Positions 26,201 to 41,200 of a stretch of DNA of 64,000 nt are shown piece by piece. This DNA comes from Athripsodes cinereus (Eukaryota > Arthropoda > Insecta > Trichoptera > Leptoceridae). The stretch is from positions 8,246,001 through 8,310,000 of the forward strand of contig OX388318.1 in NCBI GenBank assembly GCA_947579605.1. Reading direction: 5' to 3'. The notes beneath the pieces were generated by a model. The model was not told the origin of the DNA. It made no database searches and was given only the letters and a program-made list of their open reading frames with translations. Made by a program: the position numbers and the translations under genes. Each line of letters starts with the position of its first letter. Positions within the stretch are counted from its first letter, which is position 1.

Positions 26201-29200
26201 TCCAAAAGTTGTTTCTTGGAACATTTTGTTTCCGAGAATCCACAATAATTCATTTGAGAAGGTTGTTTAAACTTTTCAAATTAAATAAATTGACAGTTTA
26301 CTGCGGAATTTAATAATAATAAATATTAATTAAAATTAAATCCAACCATAGCCCATTTCAATGGATAAAAAATTTCTTTTGTTTCTCTAATAATGAAGAT
26401 CTAATAATCCAATAAGAACTTTCAAATGATACATTTTCTTGAAAGAAGATGAATGACAACCATTAATTTATTTAAATCTGTTTCCTTTCTTTTCTCAGGG
26501 CATATTATACTAGAAGAAAATTTAGGCCAATTTACGCTAAGGTGATGAACAAGAATTCAAATGTGCAAAGAAATTCTGCTTCTTTTGTACGGTACTACAG
26601 TGGGAATCCTCTCAGTCTAGTCACTGGCTTTATGCCTGTCACCTCAGAGATGGCGCTATTTGAATATCCTTTTAATGAATTGCTGGTGAGTATTTTATCA
26701 TTTTAATAAGACAGTTACAAGGAAGGGTAATAGAGAAGAACAACCATATTATTTATTATATTTATGCCATTTATTGACCTCTTGAAAGTCTTTAACACCA
26801 TGAACAGGGATCTTCAATGGTCTACTACCATAGCTACCGTACCTACCGGTAACTCTTCCAACTATTGAATACTCCCTCCTATACCTGAATATTTCAGAAG
26901 TTGGGGAAGGGGCTACTTATTCACTTTTTTTATTTTTTAAAAACATGATCTATCTGGGATTTTGTCATAAAGCCAAATACAACTTTATACACCTTTCACA
27001 GTTAGCTAAATGCTTGTGTCGTGAAAGGGGAGTTTGCCAGCACCTGGGTTCGAACTGCGCACCTCTTATGCATGAAGCTGAGACTCTACTTCCATACTAC
27101 CGACAAGCTGTAAGCAAAAATTTATGTCTTCACAGCCCGCAGTGTTAAGTCTCAAAGACTGGGTTTCTAGTGGCCCAGATGACCTTATTTCACATCTTTG
27201 TGCAGTGAATCATCATAATTATGGTCAATAGATTAATAGTAAACTCTCACACATTGAAAAATTCCTAGTTCCTCCTACCACCGATCTTTCATGGAAAAAA
27301 AACATGCTTCTTACTGAAAGTTTATGCCATGAAAGAGGGGGTTACGTTTTTAGTCAGAGTGTTGGACTTTATTCTTTTTTATAAAAAAAGATAAGACATG
27401 TTTAGTTAACCGACTCTTCACCGTCCTTTATTTTTATGATTGTAGATGTGGGCTGTTTTAACAAAGCGCCACCAAATGGCGCTGCTGATGTGGACACACG
27501 GTGAAGAAGCTTTAGCCAAGGCTCTAGCCGCATGTAAACTGTACAAGGCCATGGCACACGAGGCTGCAGAGGATGATTTGGAGACTGAAATATATGAGGA
27601 GCTTAAGAACTGTGGAAAAGAGTTTGAAACCAAAGGTAATAATACTATTTCTTTTTTTTACATCAAGTATATTATTTATTTGTCTTACATTTACTACAAT
27701 ACTACTGAGAAGGATTTTTTAATGTAGAGAAATAGTTTTTGAAATTATCCTCAATGCGCAAAAAAGGCGAAGGAGTTCTAAAGCGCTGCAACCTTCTATA
27801 AAGTTTGTCAGCCTGTGGGTTAGCACATATCCATATGTATGTAGGTGACATACAATGATGAGAATGTATTTTGGGAAATATGCTTAAGCACTTACATGGG
27901 AAAGAAAAATGCAGCATTCAGTCAATCAAAATTAATTAGATAATATAATAATTTAAGTAATCAAAAATTAGTGATACAAAACAATAATAATATAGATAAC
28001 AACACAACAATGATAGAAACAGCTTTGAGCAAAGGGGGAGTTAATGACAGTGTCGGGATATCTTCTAACTAACCCAGTATTGTGATCCACAATTTTTTCA
28101 ATTTATTTTTAGTTGTAATAAAATTAAAATAAATTCTGTTTCAGCTTTAGAATTATTAGACTACTGTTACCGTCAAGATGATGACCAGGCACAACAGTTA
28201 CTGACCTGCGAGCTACAGAACTGGTCAGGACAGACGTGTCTGAGTCTCGCTGTGGCGGCCAACCACAGAGCGTTGCTAGCACATCCTTGTTCACAAATCA
28301 TCTTGGCCGATCTATGGATGGGTGGGCTGAGAACTAGAAAAAATACAAACTTAAAAGTATGTTTAGCATATGTTTTAGTAACTGTAAAGACCATAAAGTT
28401 TAACACATAACAATTTAACTTTTTGTCCTAAACGAGATTTAAGCTCACAGCGCATCATTTTCATGACTTTTACTTTATCCTATGAATTTACCAGAAAAAT
28501 AAGGGGGGCTTTAAAATTCTCTCTTGGCAATTTTATGTGCAAATATTTTTCTTGTTGTATCGGAAAAGAAAAACACTCAAAAAACTTCTTTACAAATCTC
28601 TCAAGAAAAAGTAAATGTATTCATATACTTATAAATCTACTGAAAATAAAGCTAAAAAGTATAAACACTATTTGGTGTAGGTATTCTAAGTTTTTCTCAT
28701 AGATTTTTCCTTGTGTACGCGAATATCAATGATGTATTGATGTCTGTATTTTTAAGGTTATTATGGGGCTGCTTTTTCCACCATACACCATCAGGTTAGA
28801 GTTCAAATCAAAAGAAGAATTACAGTTGATGCCTCAAACTGAAGAGGAACATCTGGAAAATGAGAGCCTGGAAGAAGGAAACGAGGAAGATAAGAATCAT
28901 AATCCCGATGCTGAAGTAAGTAGATTTTATTTTATACCTAATAATTTTTTTATAGTAGTTGTAGAATAAAGAGTCATGTAGAATATTATTTCCACCGAAT
29001 GCTTTTAACAGTATGTCTTTAAAAATAGGTTTCAACTACTTAACCCTAAACTTCTAAAGGGACATCTAGTTGTATTACATCCACTGAATTTTAACCAAAT
29101 AATATGTTGTGAATTCATTTATAAAGTTTTATTTGACACAGTAAATAAAGAGAATTATTGGATTTTTGTACATTAGCTGAATATATCTGAACTCTCCCTG

Positions 29201-32200
29201 AAAGGTCTAAGGCATGGGTAGCCAACCTTTCAGCAGTCGGGCCAAATTTCAGAATGAGATTTCCTACGGGGCCGCATAACAATATACTCCATATATGGAA
29301 CATTTGATCATTTTACTTCACCTTAAAATTTCTACACCCCCCCCCCCCCCGTCGCCAAATTTTCAACTTGAAATGTTTTAATACTCCTCGGTTTTCTTTA
29401 AGAATGTTTTCCCAAAATACCTCTTTCAAAAAAGTAACGGGTACTTGTACCGACTATTATTAAAAAAAAGTGTGCATATGCTTCGCGGGCCGCACTTAGA
29501 CACCCAACGGGCCGCATGTGGGCCGCGGGTTGGCCACCCTTGATCTAAGGTCTCCCTGTTATTTCTGTCAAAGCACTGATTAATAGTTTAATATTTAACA
29601 TAGTCAAATAAACTAACATCTTTCTTGCTCATTGATGTTTACCATAATTTCAATTCACAACAACTAGTTAAAATAATATAAGTTAATAAAGGTAAAAGGA
29701 TATTTAATTTTTGTTTCTATTTAGTTGTGGGAATATTTTCTTCGACAAATGAATAATGAAGAAGTTGATTGAACTTGGAAGGAAATATTTGTCATGGCTG
29801 ATAATGTAATACATAAGTTGAACTCTTGTGTACTGAAACTTGTGTTAATCAAATGTTTATTATCTTTTATATAAATATAGCACTTTTTTCACTTTTGTCT
29901 CGTCTCCACGAAGTGATAACTTCTTATTCGTGGTGTTTAACAATTTCTCAATGCTGTGTCTTATTTTATTTTGTAAATATTATAATGTAAAAGTTTATTT
30001 AGGTTGGCATTCGAAGGAAATCCATCTCGGTGAGATCTAGAGGGTCGGATCAGATGAGCTCCAAGGTACAGATACATACAGCAAATCAAAACAAAGCATA
30101 ATCAGCGTATGATGTATTGTGATGTTCACGATGCGTATTATTTATTATATTGTATGTATAGTCTATGTGCTAAGAGAATGAACAAGCTATTTTTGTCCAT
30201 TGAGTTGATCAGTATCATAGTGATAAAGTATCGGACTTTCAACCGAAAATTTATGGGTTTGTTTCCACCCGCTGCCAACCTACTGAGGTTGTCTGGAATA
30301 TATTTGGTTTTAATTCAAACCTTGATTCATCTATATAAAAATAATCTAAAAACTCAGAACGTTCCACATTTATTTTGTTTTGACAATAATTTGGTATTTT
30401 AACATTTTCCTATATTAGGAATTGAAATAAAAAAACCAATTAACAAACAAAAGTAGTGAAAAAAATTAATGTTTTTGAAAACTGAATTTGTGAAACAAAG
30501 TTAAAATTAAATTTATTGCAAATGAAAATACTTTAGACACATCAATTTATAATCATAATCTGATGCTTCACGGTCTACCCTAATAGTGGAACTGTTTTCT
30601 TCAGCACTGAATGACTCTAGTCTTGAGGATGATTTGTAACCTAACCCCTCATCCCTGGAAAAGTCCACCAGAGATGTCAGAGAAATTTTGAGTTACGAAA
30701 AATCACCCTCAAGATTGCAGTCACTCACTGCAAAAGAAAATGCCTTGACCCTTTATGTTTCGTTATAAAATAAAACAAATACTTTTTCATTCTCTGAATT
30801 AAATGTTGATTGAGAAGATATATATATATATATATATAATTATATACAAAATAGCCTGTCATGTCTGGCTTCTATTACTAACACAAATAATATATTATTA
30901 TATTTATTATTGTTCTGTATGTATTGGACTGGAAATATATGTTATTACATGTCGCATTCCATCTTCTTTCTTAATAAAATATCTTATATATCTTTACTGT
31001 TTAACCTTCTTTACTATTTCTCTCAATGTATTGCAATATTATAATTGTTATTTGTCAGCTTTTAAGTGTTATATAAACTGAGTATGGATGTAAGTGCTAG
31101 TTCTTGCAACGTTATGTTTGCAATGAGCGATAATTCATATTTACAACTTTTGAAATTTGATATTTATTAGGTATGTCCAACCCACAGATCAAATGATGTG
31201 ACCAAATATTTATTAGCTCTTTTACTCTCTCTATCAATATTGAAAAGAAAACAATCAGAGTATGATTTTTCTATCGTCTATATTAACAATGAGAGCAAAA
31301 GAAAGTTAATGAAAATTAAATTGCATTGTTCAATCAGTAACGTGGATGCACTAGCTGCGTGCAAATTTCACAAAATAAATAGGTTTTTTTTCATACTTTG
31401 GAAATAAAAATAGTTTAGAAGGAGAGAAAATGTTGTTTAGTCTCCTTTTTTTATCTTTACCTATTTACAATGAAAAGAAAAAACTGGAAGATTTTTTTTC
31501 TTACATTCGCAGAGCTTTGATGTGGACTGGGGTATTTTCATTTCATGTGCTTTTTTTACGCTAAACTTTCATTTTGATATAAATTGCTGTTATCAAAATG
31601 AGGCGCATTTGATTCCCGCCATTTTGGCTTTGTATAAAAAGTGATAAGTAGATTATTTTGTAAAAATGTTATTCACACAGATTACACATAGGTTATGTCT
31701 GAAGAAGTTGTCAATTATTGCTAGTGTTTACAAAACAGAATACTTGAGATTTAATTCAATTTCAAACTTGATTAAAATCTGTCAACAATTTTTTGATTGT
31801 TATGATGTAAACATTGACATAAGTGTAATACATTATTTTGAAATTTGAATTATTTCTATCTTCAATTCATTCAGCATGTTTGGTTTGTGTTAATCGAAAA
31901 ATATTTCTACTATTTTATTGTCTTTAAACTTTCTATTCAAACGAAATTCTTTTTTTCTTCTCTTAAATATTTCTACTTCTATTCATGATTATATATAAAA
32001 TATTTGAAACCAGGCATGGTCTAAATTCTCTTTGAATTCTCAGTCATTCTCTTTTCTATTCTTTTGAATATTTATTATTATATATCTTTCTCTTTTCTAC
32101 TCTTTTTGAATACTTATTGTTATATAGTTATCAATATAATAATTGTGTTACTCATTGTTTATTTACTGTTAATTCATAAATTTAATATTAAAATAAAATT

Positions 32201-35200
32201 GGACATAAAGAAAGCACCTAACCAACAGTTTCCTAATTTGTATCACATGCATTTACACATGACACATTTCACAAATTCGGTGTTGCATGTTACAAAAAAA
32301 AATAATAGAAACACATTAGTATATTTTTACAACTGGCAAATAAATCACGACCACACCAAAGAAGAAAATACAAGTTCATTCTAAAGCTATTTGTGGTTTT
32401 CGTAAATTATATTTTTATTTGCTTTTCAGGCTTTGATAGGTGGAGAATATGATACAAGGGTACAAGAGAATGGGAAAGTTGGATTGGACATGTTACAACA
32501 ACCACCGGCTCTGGATTATTATGAAGTCAAACACAATAGACCACTTAGGCTGAAAAAGAAGTTGTATGAATTTTACACAGCGCCCATTACCAAATTCTGG
32601 GCTGATTCAGTGAGTAAATATTTTTTGGTTAAAACTTATTGCAAAAGTATTTCAATAGAGAAAACTTACATAATTATGTGATTTTCTTAAATTTTCAAAC
32701 TTTTTTGATACCTATAAGTATATCCTCATTGCATATTTAACTTTGTGTATGTGCAAATATTTCTATTTAGGCATGCTCTTAAAAAAAGTGTTCATTACAG
32801 CATTAAAATTGTTGTTTGAACTGTTTATTGCCGTGTGACGTTATTATTAAAATATTAAATTTTAATATTAATTTGGTGCTGAGAATCACTTCAAAAATGA
32901 TTGTAACTTCATAATAAGCAGTTTATTCAAGAAATGTCAAAACATTTATTTACATGCGCCATTTTATGTAAATAGTCAAAGATAAAATAAATAAGACAAT
33001 AATTTTTTATTCCATGTAATGGCATGTTGTATAAGTAATTTCTTCCAGTCTACTTTAGAGATTAACTAAGTTTAATTTTCTCATAGACCTTCCTTCACGA
33101 AAAAATAATATTCCATTGAATATTTTTGAGTTTTCTTCACTAAAGATAAGCAGTTGAAACAAATTGAATAATACTTTGTTCAGTAAAAGTTTTGTTTCAA
33201 AACATTAGTTATATTATGTTATTCTGTTTCAGATTGCTTACATGTTTTTCCTGATGGTGTTTACATATACAGTGCTTGTAAGGATGGAGCATACACCCTC
33301 ATGGCAAGAGCTTTATTCCATAGCATACATCATCACCCTGGGCTGTGAAAAGATTAGGGAGATTGTATGCTCAGAACCAGTAGCTATAAGGTAACCTTTA
33401 TAAAAATTATATTTTAGAAGACTGCCTTTATATTCATTACATCGTCGTTGCATATTCAAAAAGGGACATGTGAATTCATAAAAGTTTTGACATTTCTAGA
33501 ATAAACTGCTTATAATGATATCATAACCATTTTATAAAGTGATTATTAGTATCAAATATTAAAATTCAATACTTAAAGAATAATATCACATGCCAATAAA
33601 AAGTACAAACTAAAATTTTAATGCCTTAATGAACAGTTTTAAAAGAGTATACCCAAATAAAAATGTGCGCACATGTCTCTTTTTGAATATGCAACGACGA
33701 CATGCGGTTAGTCCACTAACTACACCACTTGTGAAAAATGTCTTTGTGAGTTTTTTTTATTTTTATTTTATTAATTCAAACGGCTCAGAAGCCAATTACA
33801 AATTAAACCAACAAACCATTATGCAATTCTTCTTCTTCTTCTTCGCCCTCGCCTTTATCCCATTTACTTGGGGTCGGCTCTCCTAGTGCTCAGCTTCCAA
33901 GTTTTCCAGTCCCCTACATCCTCCGAGCGCAACTTTGCCTCCTTCAGGTCCCTGGCAATTGTGGACATCCAGGTGGTCACTGATCTGCCTGATCTTCTGG
34001 GTCCTACTTCTACGTCCATTGTCTTATGCTATAAGAACAACAAAATTAAGAGCATTAAAATGACTTATGACACAATAAATATACAAGTGAAAGCAAAATT
34101 TAAAAACAAAAGCAACAAAAGATAGACACATAAGCACCACCATAACAACACAAAATCATACTCAATCATCAAAATCATACAAAATCATGATTTTGAAAGA
34201 AAATACCTAGAATGCATACATTCATACATACAATCACAGCATTTCCCTCAAGTGGGGTAGCCAGTGGATCAACTGCATATAATAAACATGGAAGTTTACC
34301 ACTCCGTGCCAATAAAAGTTAAAAAATTCAGGAAGGGTAGCAAACCTTATCGCTGAAATAAAATTATCTTAAGCCTGCCTTTTACAGGACCATTGAAAAC
34401 TAACAGAAACAGTGCGAGGCCTATCCGTTACCGGAGACTCTACGGGAATATCTAGAAATCTAGGTTAATAAACATGTGTCAATAAAATATAAGACATTCA
34501 AAATGGATGGCTCATTGGGCCTAGTCAAAACACATTTTAGCGTTACGTTTTCGTTCAAATGTAGATGACGTTGCAAGAATGTGTCAATTTTCGTAGCTAC
34601 TTGGGTTTTGTAGCTACGAAAATTGTCACGTTCTCGCAATGTCGTCAACATTCGAACGAAAATGTAACGCTCATGTGCTTTGACTAGGCCTACTGGACTT
34701 CACTGCTAAATTTGTCTTATTTTTTGTCTTTTTTGAAATGTTTTGTGAACACCTTCCTTTTACAGGTCGTTCGTTAAGTTACAGAAAAAACTGAAAGACC
34801 CTTGTCAGAGACTCCATGGATCATAAATTCAATTTTTGTTTTTTTTTCCAGTCACAAGTTTGCTGTTTGGGCTTGGAACATGTGGAACCCGTGCGATGCT
34901 GCGACCATCATATTTTTCATTGTGGGCCTGTCACTAAGACTTCGTCCTTCCACCCAGGATATTGGTAGAGTCATATACTGTGTAGACTCCATCTATTGGT
35001 ATCTTCGGATACTCAACATTCTTGGTGTGAATAAATATTTAGGTAAAACAATTTATGTAGTTTTATTTGAATCATGGGAGTAGTTTTGACAATCAAGTTC
35101 TATATAATCTTATGATACTAAATGTACCTTCATGTAGTTCATTGATCCACCCAAAAGTTATTTCACTTCAAAGTTATGCCATGATAATTTTGACAGTAAA

Positions 35201-38200
35201 TAGGTATTTCATTATTCTGAATATATTAATAATTGTTGTTCATCTGTGAGAAGATTTGAACCCTAGACCTCAGTCAGTCAGAGTCAAATAAAATGTTCTT
35301 AGAATATGTAACACATATCTCTTTCCAAAATTTCCAGGTCCACTGGTGACAATGATGGGTAAAATGGTTAAGAACATGATATACTTTGTGGTTCTCTTAT
35401 TAGTGGTGCTAATGTCATTTGGAGTGTGTCGGCAAGCCATCTTATATCCACACAACGACGCCAGCTGGAAGCTCATTAGAGATGTTAGTTACAAACTTTC
35501 ATTATTATGTTTTCATTCAAATGTTTTATGAAATATCTATGAAATCAATCCATAGACCATCTACAATTCAGATGGATTTCATATATCAAATGGAACTATC
35601 AACGTATATTTTAGGCAATCACGGGTTTAGTAAACTGATGGATTTTTTTAAAGTTTGAATGTCTAAAAGTGATCATACCTTATAATACCCCATTAGTCAT
35701 ATTTGTTTAAGGGCAATTTCAGACTTGCATTATATTCCGCTGCTTAAATATTATTTTTTTACGTAGACTCTGATGGAATAAATTTGAAACATAAGGCACT
35801 TACTTAAATTGAGAACCTTGTACTTGATAGAGAAAAGACAACATTTTGTGATATCATATTGTTTTTGGTACAATAAATACTTATATCTTGTCAGGCAATA
35901 GTTATTGGAAAAAAATCTATTGAAACCATTTACGATACATCTACAAATACGAAGAAATACAACATGCATATAGATTGAGTAATGGTGATATAATAATGCT
36001 AAATTACTGTCGATCTTTTTATGTAATATTAAGTAAATAAATATAAAGTGTGTTATGGAATGTAATAATTGTCCTTTTCCCAGGTATTTTTTCAGCCTTA
36101 TTTCATGCTTTACGGAGAGGTATTTGCTGAACAAATGGAAGCCAAATGTGGTAATGATCCTGGACAACCGGCATGCAGTGCTGGCAGCTGGGTACCTCCT
36201 CTGGTCATGTCTACCTACCTGCTAGTAGCCAACATCCTTCTAGTGAATCTACTCATTGCAGTTTTCAACAATATTTTCAATGAAGTCAACAGTATATCTC
36301 ATCAGGTGTGAAAGAAACCCATAACTGTGTATTTATCCTTCCAATGCTTCCTGATCTCCCCTCTTTCCTATTTATTTATTTCAGGAGCAGATGTGACCAG
36401 ATTCGCAGCTGATACCATCGTCCTCTTTTTGTTTTCAGTGTTATTATTATTTCTCCTGTATTTATTGTTATTATTATTTGTTTATTATTTAGGTTTTCTT
36501 TCAACCATACTTCATGTTGTACGGAGAAGTATTTGCTGATGATATAGATCCCCCATGTGATACGGATCCCGGTTTGGAGCCTTGTGAAACTGGAAGGTGG
36601 ATAACTCCAATCGCAATGTCCACATATCTTTTAGTTGCAAATATTCTCCTCATCAATCTATTGATTGCCGTCTTCAATAATATCTTTCAAGAAGTGAACG
36701 CCATCTCACATCAGGTCAGCAATAGCTGGTGGTGGCGCATGTCTTGCCTTCTTTAATTTAAACATAAACACTAATATCAATTAACTATCATATTTCTCAA
36801 AATAGTAATTTCGTAGTGTGATTGGGTAATGTGTGGTCTTTTATTGATGAGCTCTTTAGTGGTGAATTGGCTTATATTAGTGACAACATTGATTGTTATT
36901 ATTTCAATAAATAGATATCTTTGCATGATGTTACGATTTTCTCTTAAAAGTCTTCCAAAATTAACAAAGAACAATGATTGATGAAAAAATAACAAAGGCA
37001 AAATCTTGTGAGTGATAGTTCTGATATGAAGTTAACTACATTCGACTATTTTGACATTCACAGTTTGCAGACTGTGGCTAACTTCATAAGAGTATTATTA
37101 TAAAATTAATTAATTACTTATAAAATTTGGCTCAGTTACCATGGGTAAAACAATAGAGTTAAGTATTTACCATCTCTTTGGAAATAAAAGTCATGTGTTA
37201 CTTTATATATTTATAAAGTTTTCCTTTAATTATAAGACAACAAAGAATGTTTACACAAGCAAACATTATAATTTGAAGAAACCATTTTACTTATTGGTCA
37301 TAGGCTAATTAAGGATATCTATTTATTGCCAGTAATAAAAAATAACAATGCTTTCTAAATTTACTAAAAAAATCAATGATTTCTATGGTTGCATGGGTGA
37401 TTGAATTTAGATGTATTTTGAGGAATGTTATGTCTTGCAAATGTTCAATACTTAAAACCGTACATGCTTTTATTATGAACTCAACTTTTTCCTTCCAATC
37501 TTGTTCGTCAAACCTCCTTTCAGTGTATAAAACGTTTTTAGTTTAGAATATTGCATTATTTTTTTTATTCATTTCTGATTAATAATGTACAGTAATGGTT
37601 ATTTTGTTATGTTTTGTCTTTGTTTAGCTTTTTTTTATAATTATTTTCTATGTGCTTGTCCCTTCCCCTTCTTATCATAATATCCTAATTAAACTTACTA
37701 AAAATTAAAATAACTTTTTTATTTTCTTATTCTCAATATTGTGTCTAATTATTTCAATTTTGTAATATCTTATTTTGAAGGAAAATCATAAAATTGAAAT
37801 TAGACTGTGTAAATCAATTATCTCTAAAATTACAATTTTCAACCACCAAAAATATTACATCATTCACAAATATTCAGTTAGGCTATTTCAAGCATTTAAA
37901 CTGTTATCAGGCTTGTTGCATTAGTATCACTTTTTATCTAAAATTAACTAAAATTGAGGCCATTACTGGAAGAACAACGACCTAACCAAACCTTTGGTTT
38001 TCAATACAACAGTTTTAAGCTTTTATACCTGGATGAATACGCAGCGAACATCACTGATACGAGTATAGCGGTGTTTGCAACGCCCGCCGGAGCTTCTCAA
38101 AATGTTTAGTATTGTAGACGCGTACAGATGATAGTTATATTCCGAAGCTTAACTAAATGTTAATGTTATCAATTATTTTCAAAAACACTAGAAAAAAATT

Positions 38201-41200
38201 TGCCCATGGCACAAAATTTATTTGTCTAGTTTAAATTGTTTATTTTCGTATATTGTTTTTATTGGGGAATAAAGATTTTTATTATTAATAATATTAGTAC
38301 ATAGCTCACTGATTTGTATTTAAATACCTAGGATTTCCAAGAAATATACTGAACTGTACTTCCAAAGATATTGCCACACTATGTGTTTATAATAATGTCC
38401 ATTATCTATGTAAACAAAAGAAACACCTGCGCTTAATCACCTGGATATTCCCCTTATTATGATATGGTGTACATAAGTGTTAAAATTACATTTTTACAAT
38501 AATAAAATTTTTACTTACCTCAATGAACAAAGAGTTGTTACTTGCAAACTTAATTATTTTATTTCTAGAGAAAATAGCTGCTATTATATCAAGATTATTT
38601 ACCGTTAAAGGCCTTCTTAGTAAATCAAATAACTTTCACAGATATTACAATAGACCCATTATTTTTTTCGGAATAATGATTAGGTACCCTGTATAATTTT
38701 AAAACTTGCAGCAAATTATGGATAGACATTAATAAAAGACATAGTTTAATAAAATAAAAATAAATATTATTATTAAATAATGAAAATCACAAACTCTAAA
38801 CAAAAGATAAAGAATATAAACAAAAAAAATAATACCTACTTACATAAAATTTAGAGAACTATTTAATAGACCAATATTTAAACTGATTATTTAAATGATT
38901 AAGTTAAAACAACATTAAAAGTATTAAGAAAAAGAAACTAACATTTAACAAATTATGTCTGGTATAAGTAAAACACAAAGAGTATTTAAGAAGAGCACAT
39001 AAATGTGAAAATATAATAACATTCGATTAAGCAATAAGCTATTTTTGATTGAAATAAAAACTAGTCTAATAAAAAATGCTGCTGGAATATTTTGCTTCGT
39101 CTTTTTGGACGTGTATTCTTTCCCTTCATTTCTTTTTTTTATTAACGTTGATTTCCCAACTTTCTGGTCTGGATATTCTCCGTCTAGGGTATCCGGAAAT
39201 ATTTTCCATTATGATTTCTTAAAAACAGAAAAAATAGTGAGTAGTAAATAAATATATCAACACTCGCGGCACCACGGTTTGAGAATGAATGAAACTTCTA
39301 CTAAGCGTAAACAAGGGTATTAGAAACTAGGGAAGGGGGGAGAGAAGATACTGGGTAGGGACGTTTCGCTAGAAAGAGATAGAACGTATTTATTTGATTA
39401 TTTTTTTATTTTTTTTATATAATTGATTAATATAAAAATATGAAATATATATCAAAATATTCCTCGTGATAGCGCGCATACATTGCACGAAAAAAAATTT
39501 TTTACCTACTTGGCGGGGTCGCCATTCTTCCTCGAATCGACTCAATTATTGTTAGCTAAAATTAATTTTTTCAACACAAAGCTATTTTACAAGCCATTTT
39601 GTAATGCTTAATACTCAGCAACACTACTCACAACATGCTATTAAATCTATTATGAAATTATTTAATTAAATCTGTCATGCATTAAGTGGAGAGGCATCAA
39701 ATATATCTTATTTATTTATTCATTCTTTATTGCACATTGATTGCAATCAGTTTTACCAAAATCTTTACTCAAATTAAATGCAATCAATATAAAGAAAATG
39801 AGTTTATTGTTGAGGCGCAATATCTTACAACAAACCTAAATATCTTCCAATGCCAATATGATTATAATACAGCAGTAGATGTGATGTAGACTGCTCTATG
39901 TCACTTACTGAGTTCAACACCTTAATTTATTGTTATTTTAGAACACTCAAGTAATTATCAAAATCTAAATAAACTCAATTGTTTTTGTAAGAAAATGTAC
40001 TGCTTAGCTATAGAATACTTTTTAGTCATATGTGGGTTGGTGTAGATAAATATTTAATGGAAAGTTTTAATTAAGAATTCCAGCCTTAAATCTGTATCAT
40101 TTAATATTTAGGTATGGATGTTCCAAAGATTCACAGTGGTGATGGCATATGAACAAAAACCTGTTTTACCACCTCCTCTGATCATCTTCTCCCATGCCTA
40201 TCTGCTTCTCAAGTGGCTCAAAAGGAAAGCGCGAGGTGTCAGAGATACGTATGATAATGGACTGAAACTCTTCTTGGAAAAAGATGACATGGAGAGACTG
40301 TACGACTTTGAAGAAGAATGTGTTGAGGGATATTTCAGAGAGCAGGTTTGTTTGACATCTATTTGACAGTTATTTGAATTTAGATTGCAATTTGTCAATT
40401 GAAATTTTGGTGGATGCAGAAAATGTTCTTATTTTAAATTTATTGATACTTTACTTTTACTAAGTTTGCATAGAAAATACCTATGGACCCACATATTTAG
40501 TTTGTGATTTAATTCATTTTTTTAGGAGTTCAAATTGAACCAATCAACTGAGGAAAGAGTGAGGAATACTGCAGAAAGAGTGGAATATTTTTGCCAAAAA
40601 GTAGAAGACATTAACCAAAGGGAGCTGGTACAATTATCTGCTATACAGGTACAGATATTTTATGTATTTATTATTTCATCATAATATGTTTACATTTGTA
40701 ATAAAAATAATAATAATTTTACAAAAAGTTGATCAAAAAATACATATTTTGTAGTAATATAATGATGACAATGAATTGAGGTGGTCAGTAGCCTTATGGT
40801 AAAGTCATAGACTTCCAATGAATTGGAATTTCATTGCCGACCCATTCTTCTTTCACAATACAAACTATTGCTTGTATGGTTAGGGTGTATTTGAGTTTCA
40901 ATTTCTTTCATTCTGTTTTAGGGCTTAGAATTCCGTGTTCGCAAATTGGACGCAGTAGCGGACTCGATAGTAAGCCATATGGATTCTATACAGAGGTTTC
41001 TGGAGACCCATCCTCAATCAGAAACTCGGCAGCGCTGGGCTGATACAATGGCGGCTGATCCTACGACTATCAGAGCACAGCATACTGATAGAATGAGGAG
41101 GTTTAGTGAGCGCTCAGAGGTAATAATGTCATGACTTTTATATAAGCCAGTTACGTTTAAAATATTCCTTACGTATTTTAGTTGTTTTAATTTCATACAA

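Noticed and set aside
35484..36083. Missing exon between S5 and the pore
   Set aside because: Exon 35338-35483 ends in phase 0 at KLIRD and joins VFFQPYF directly, as in other TRPM proteins.
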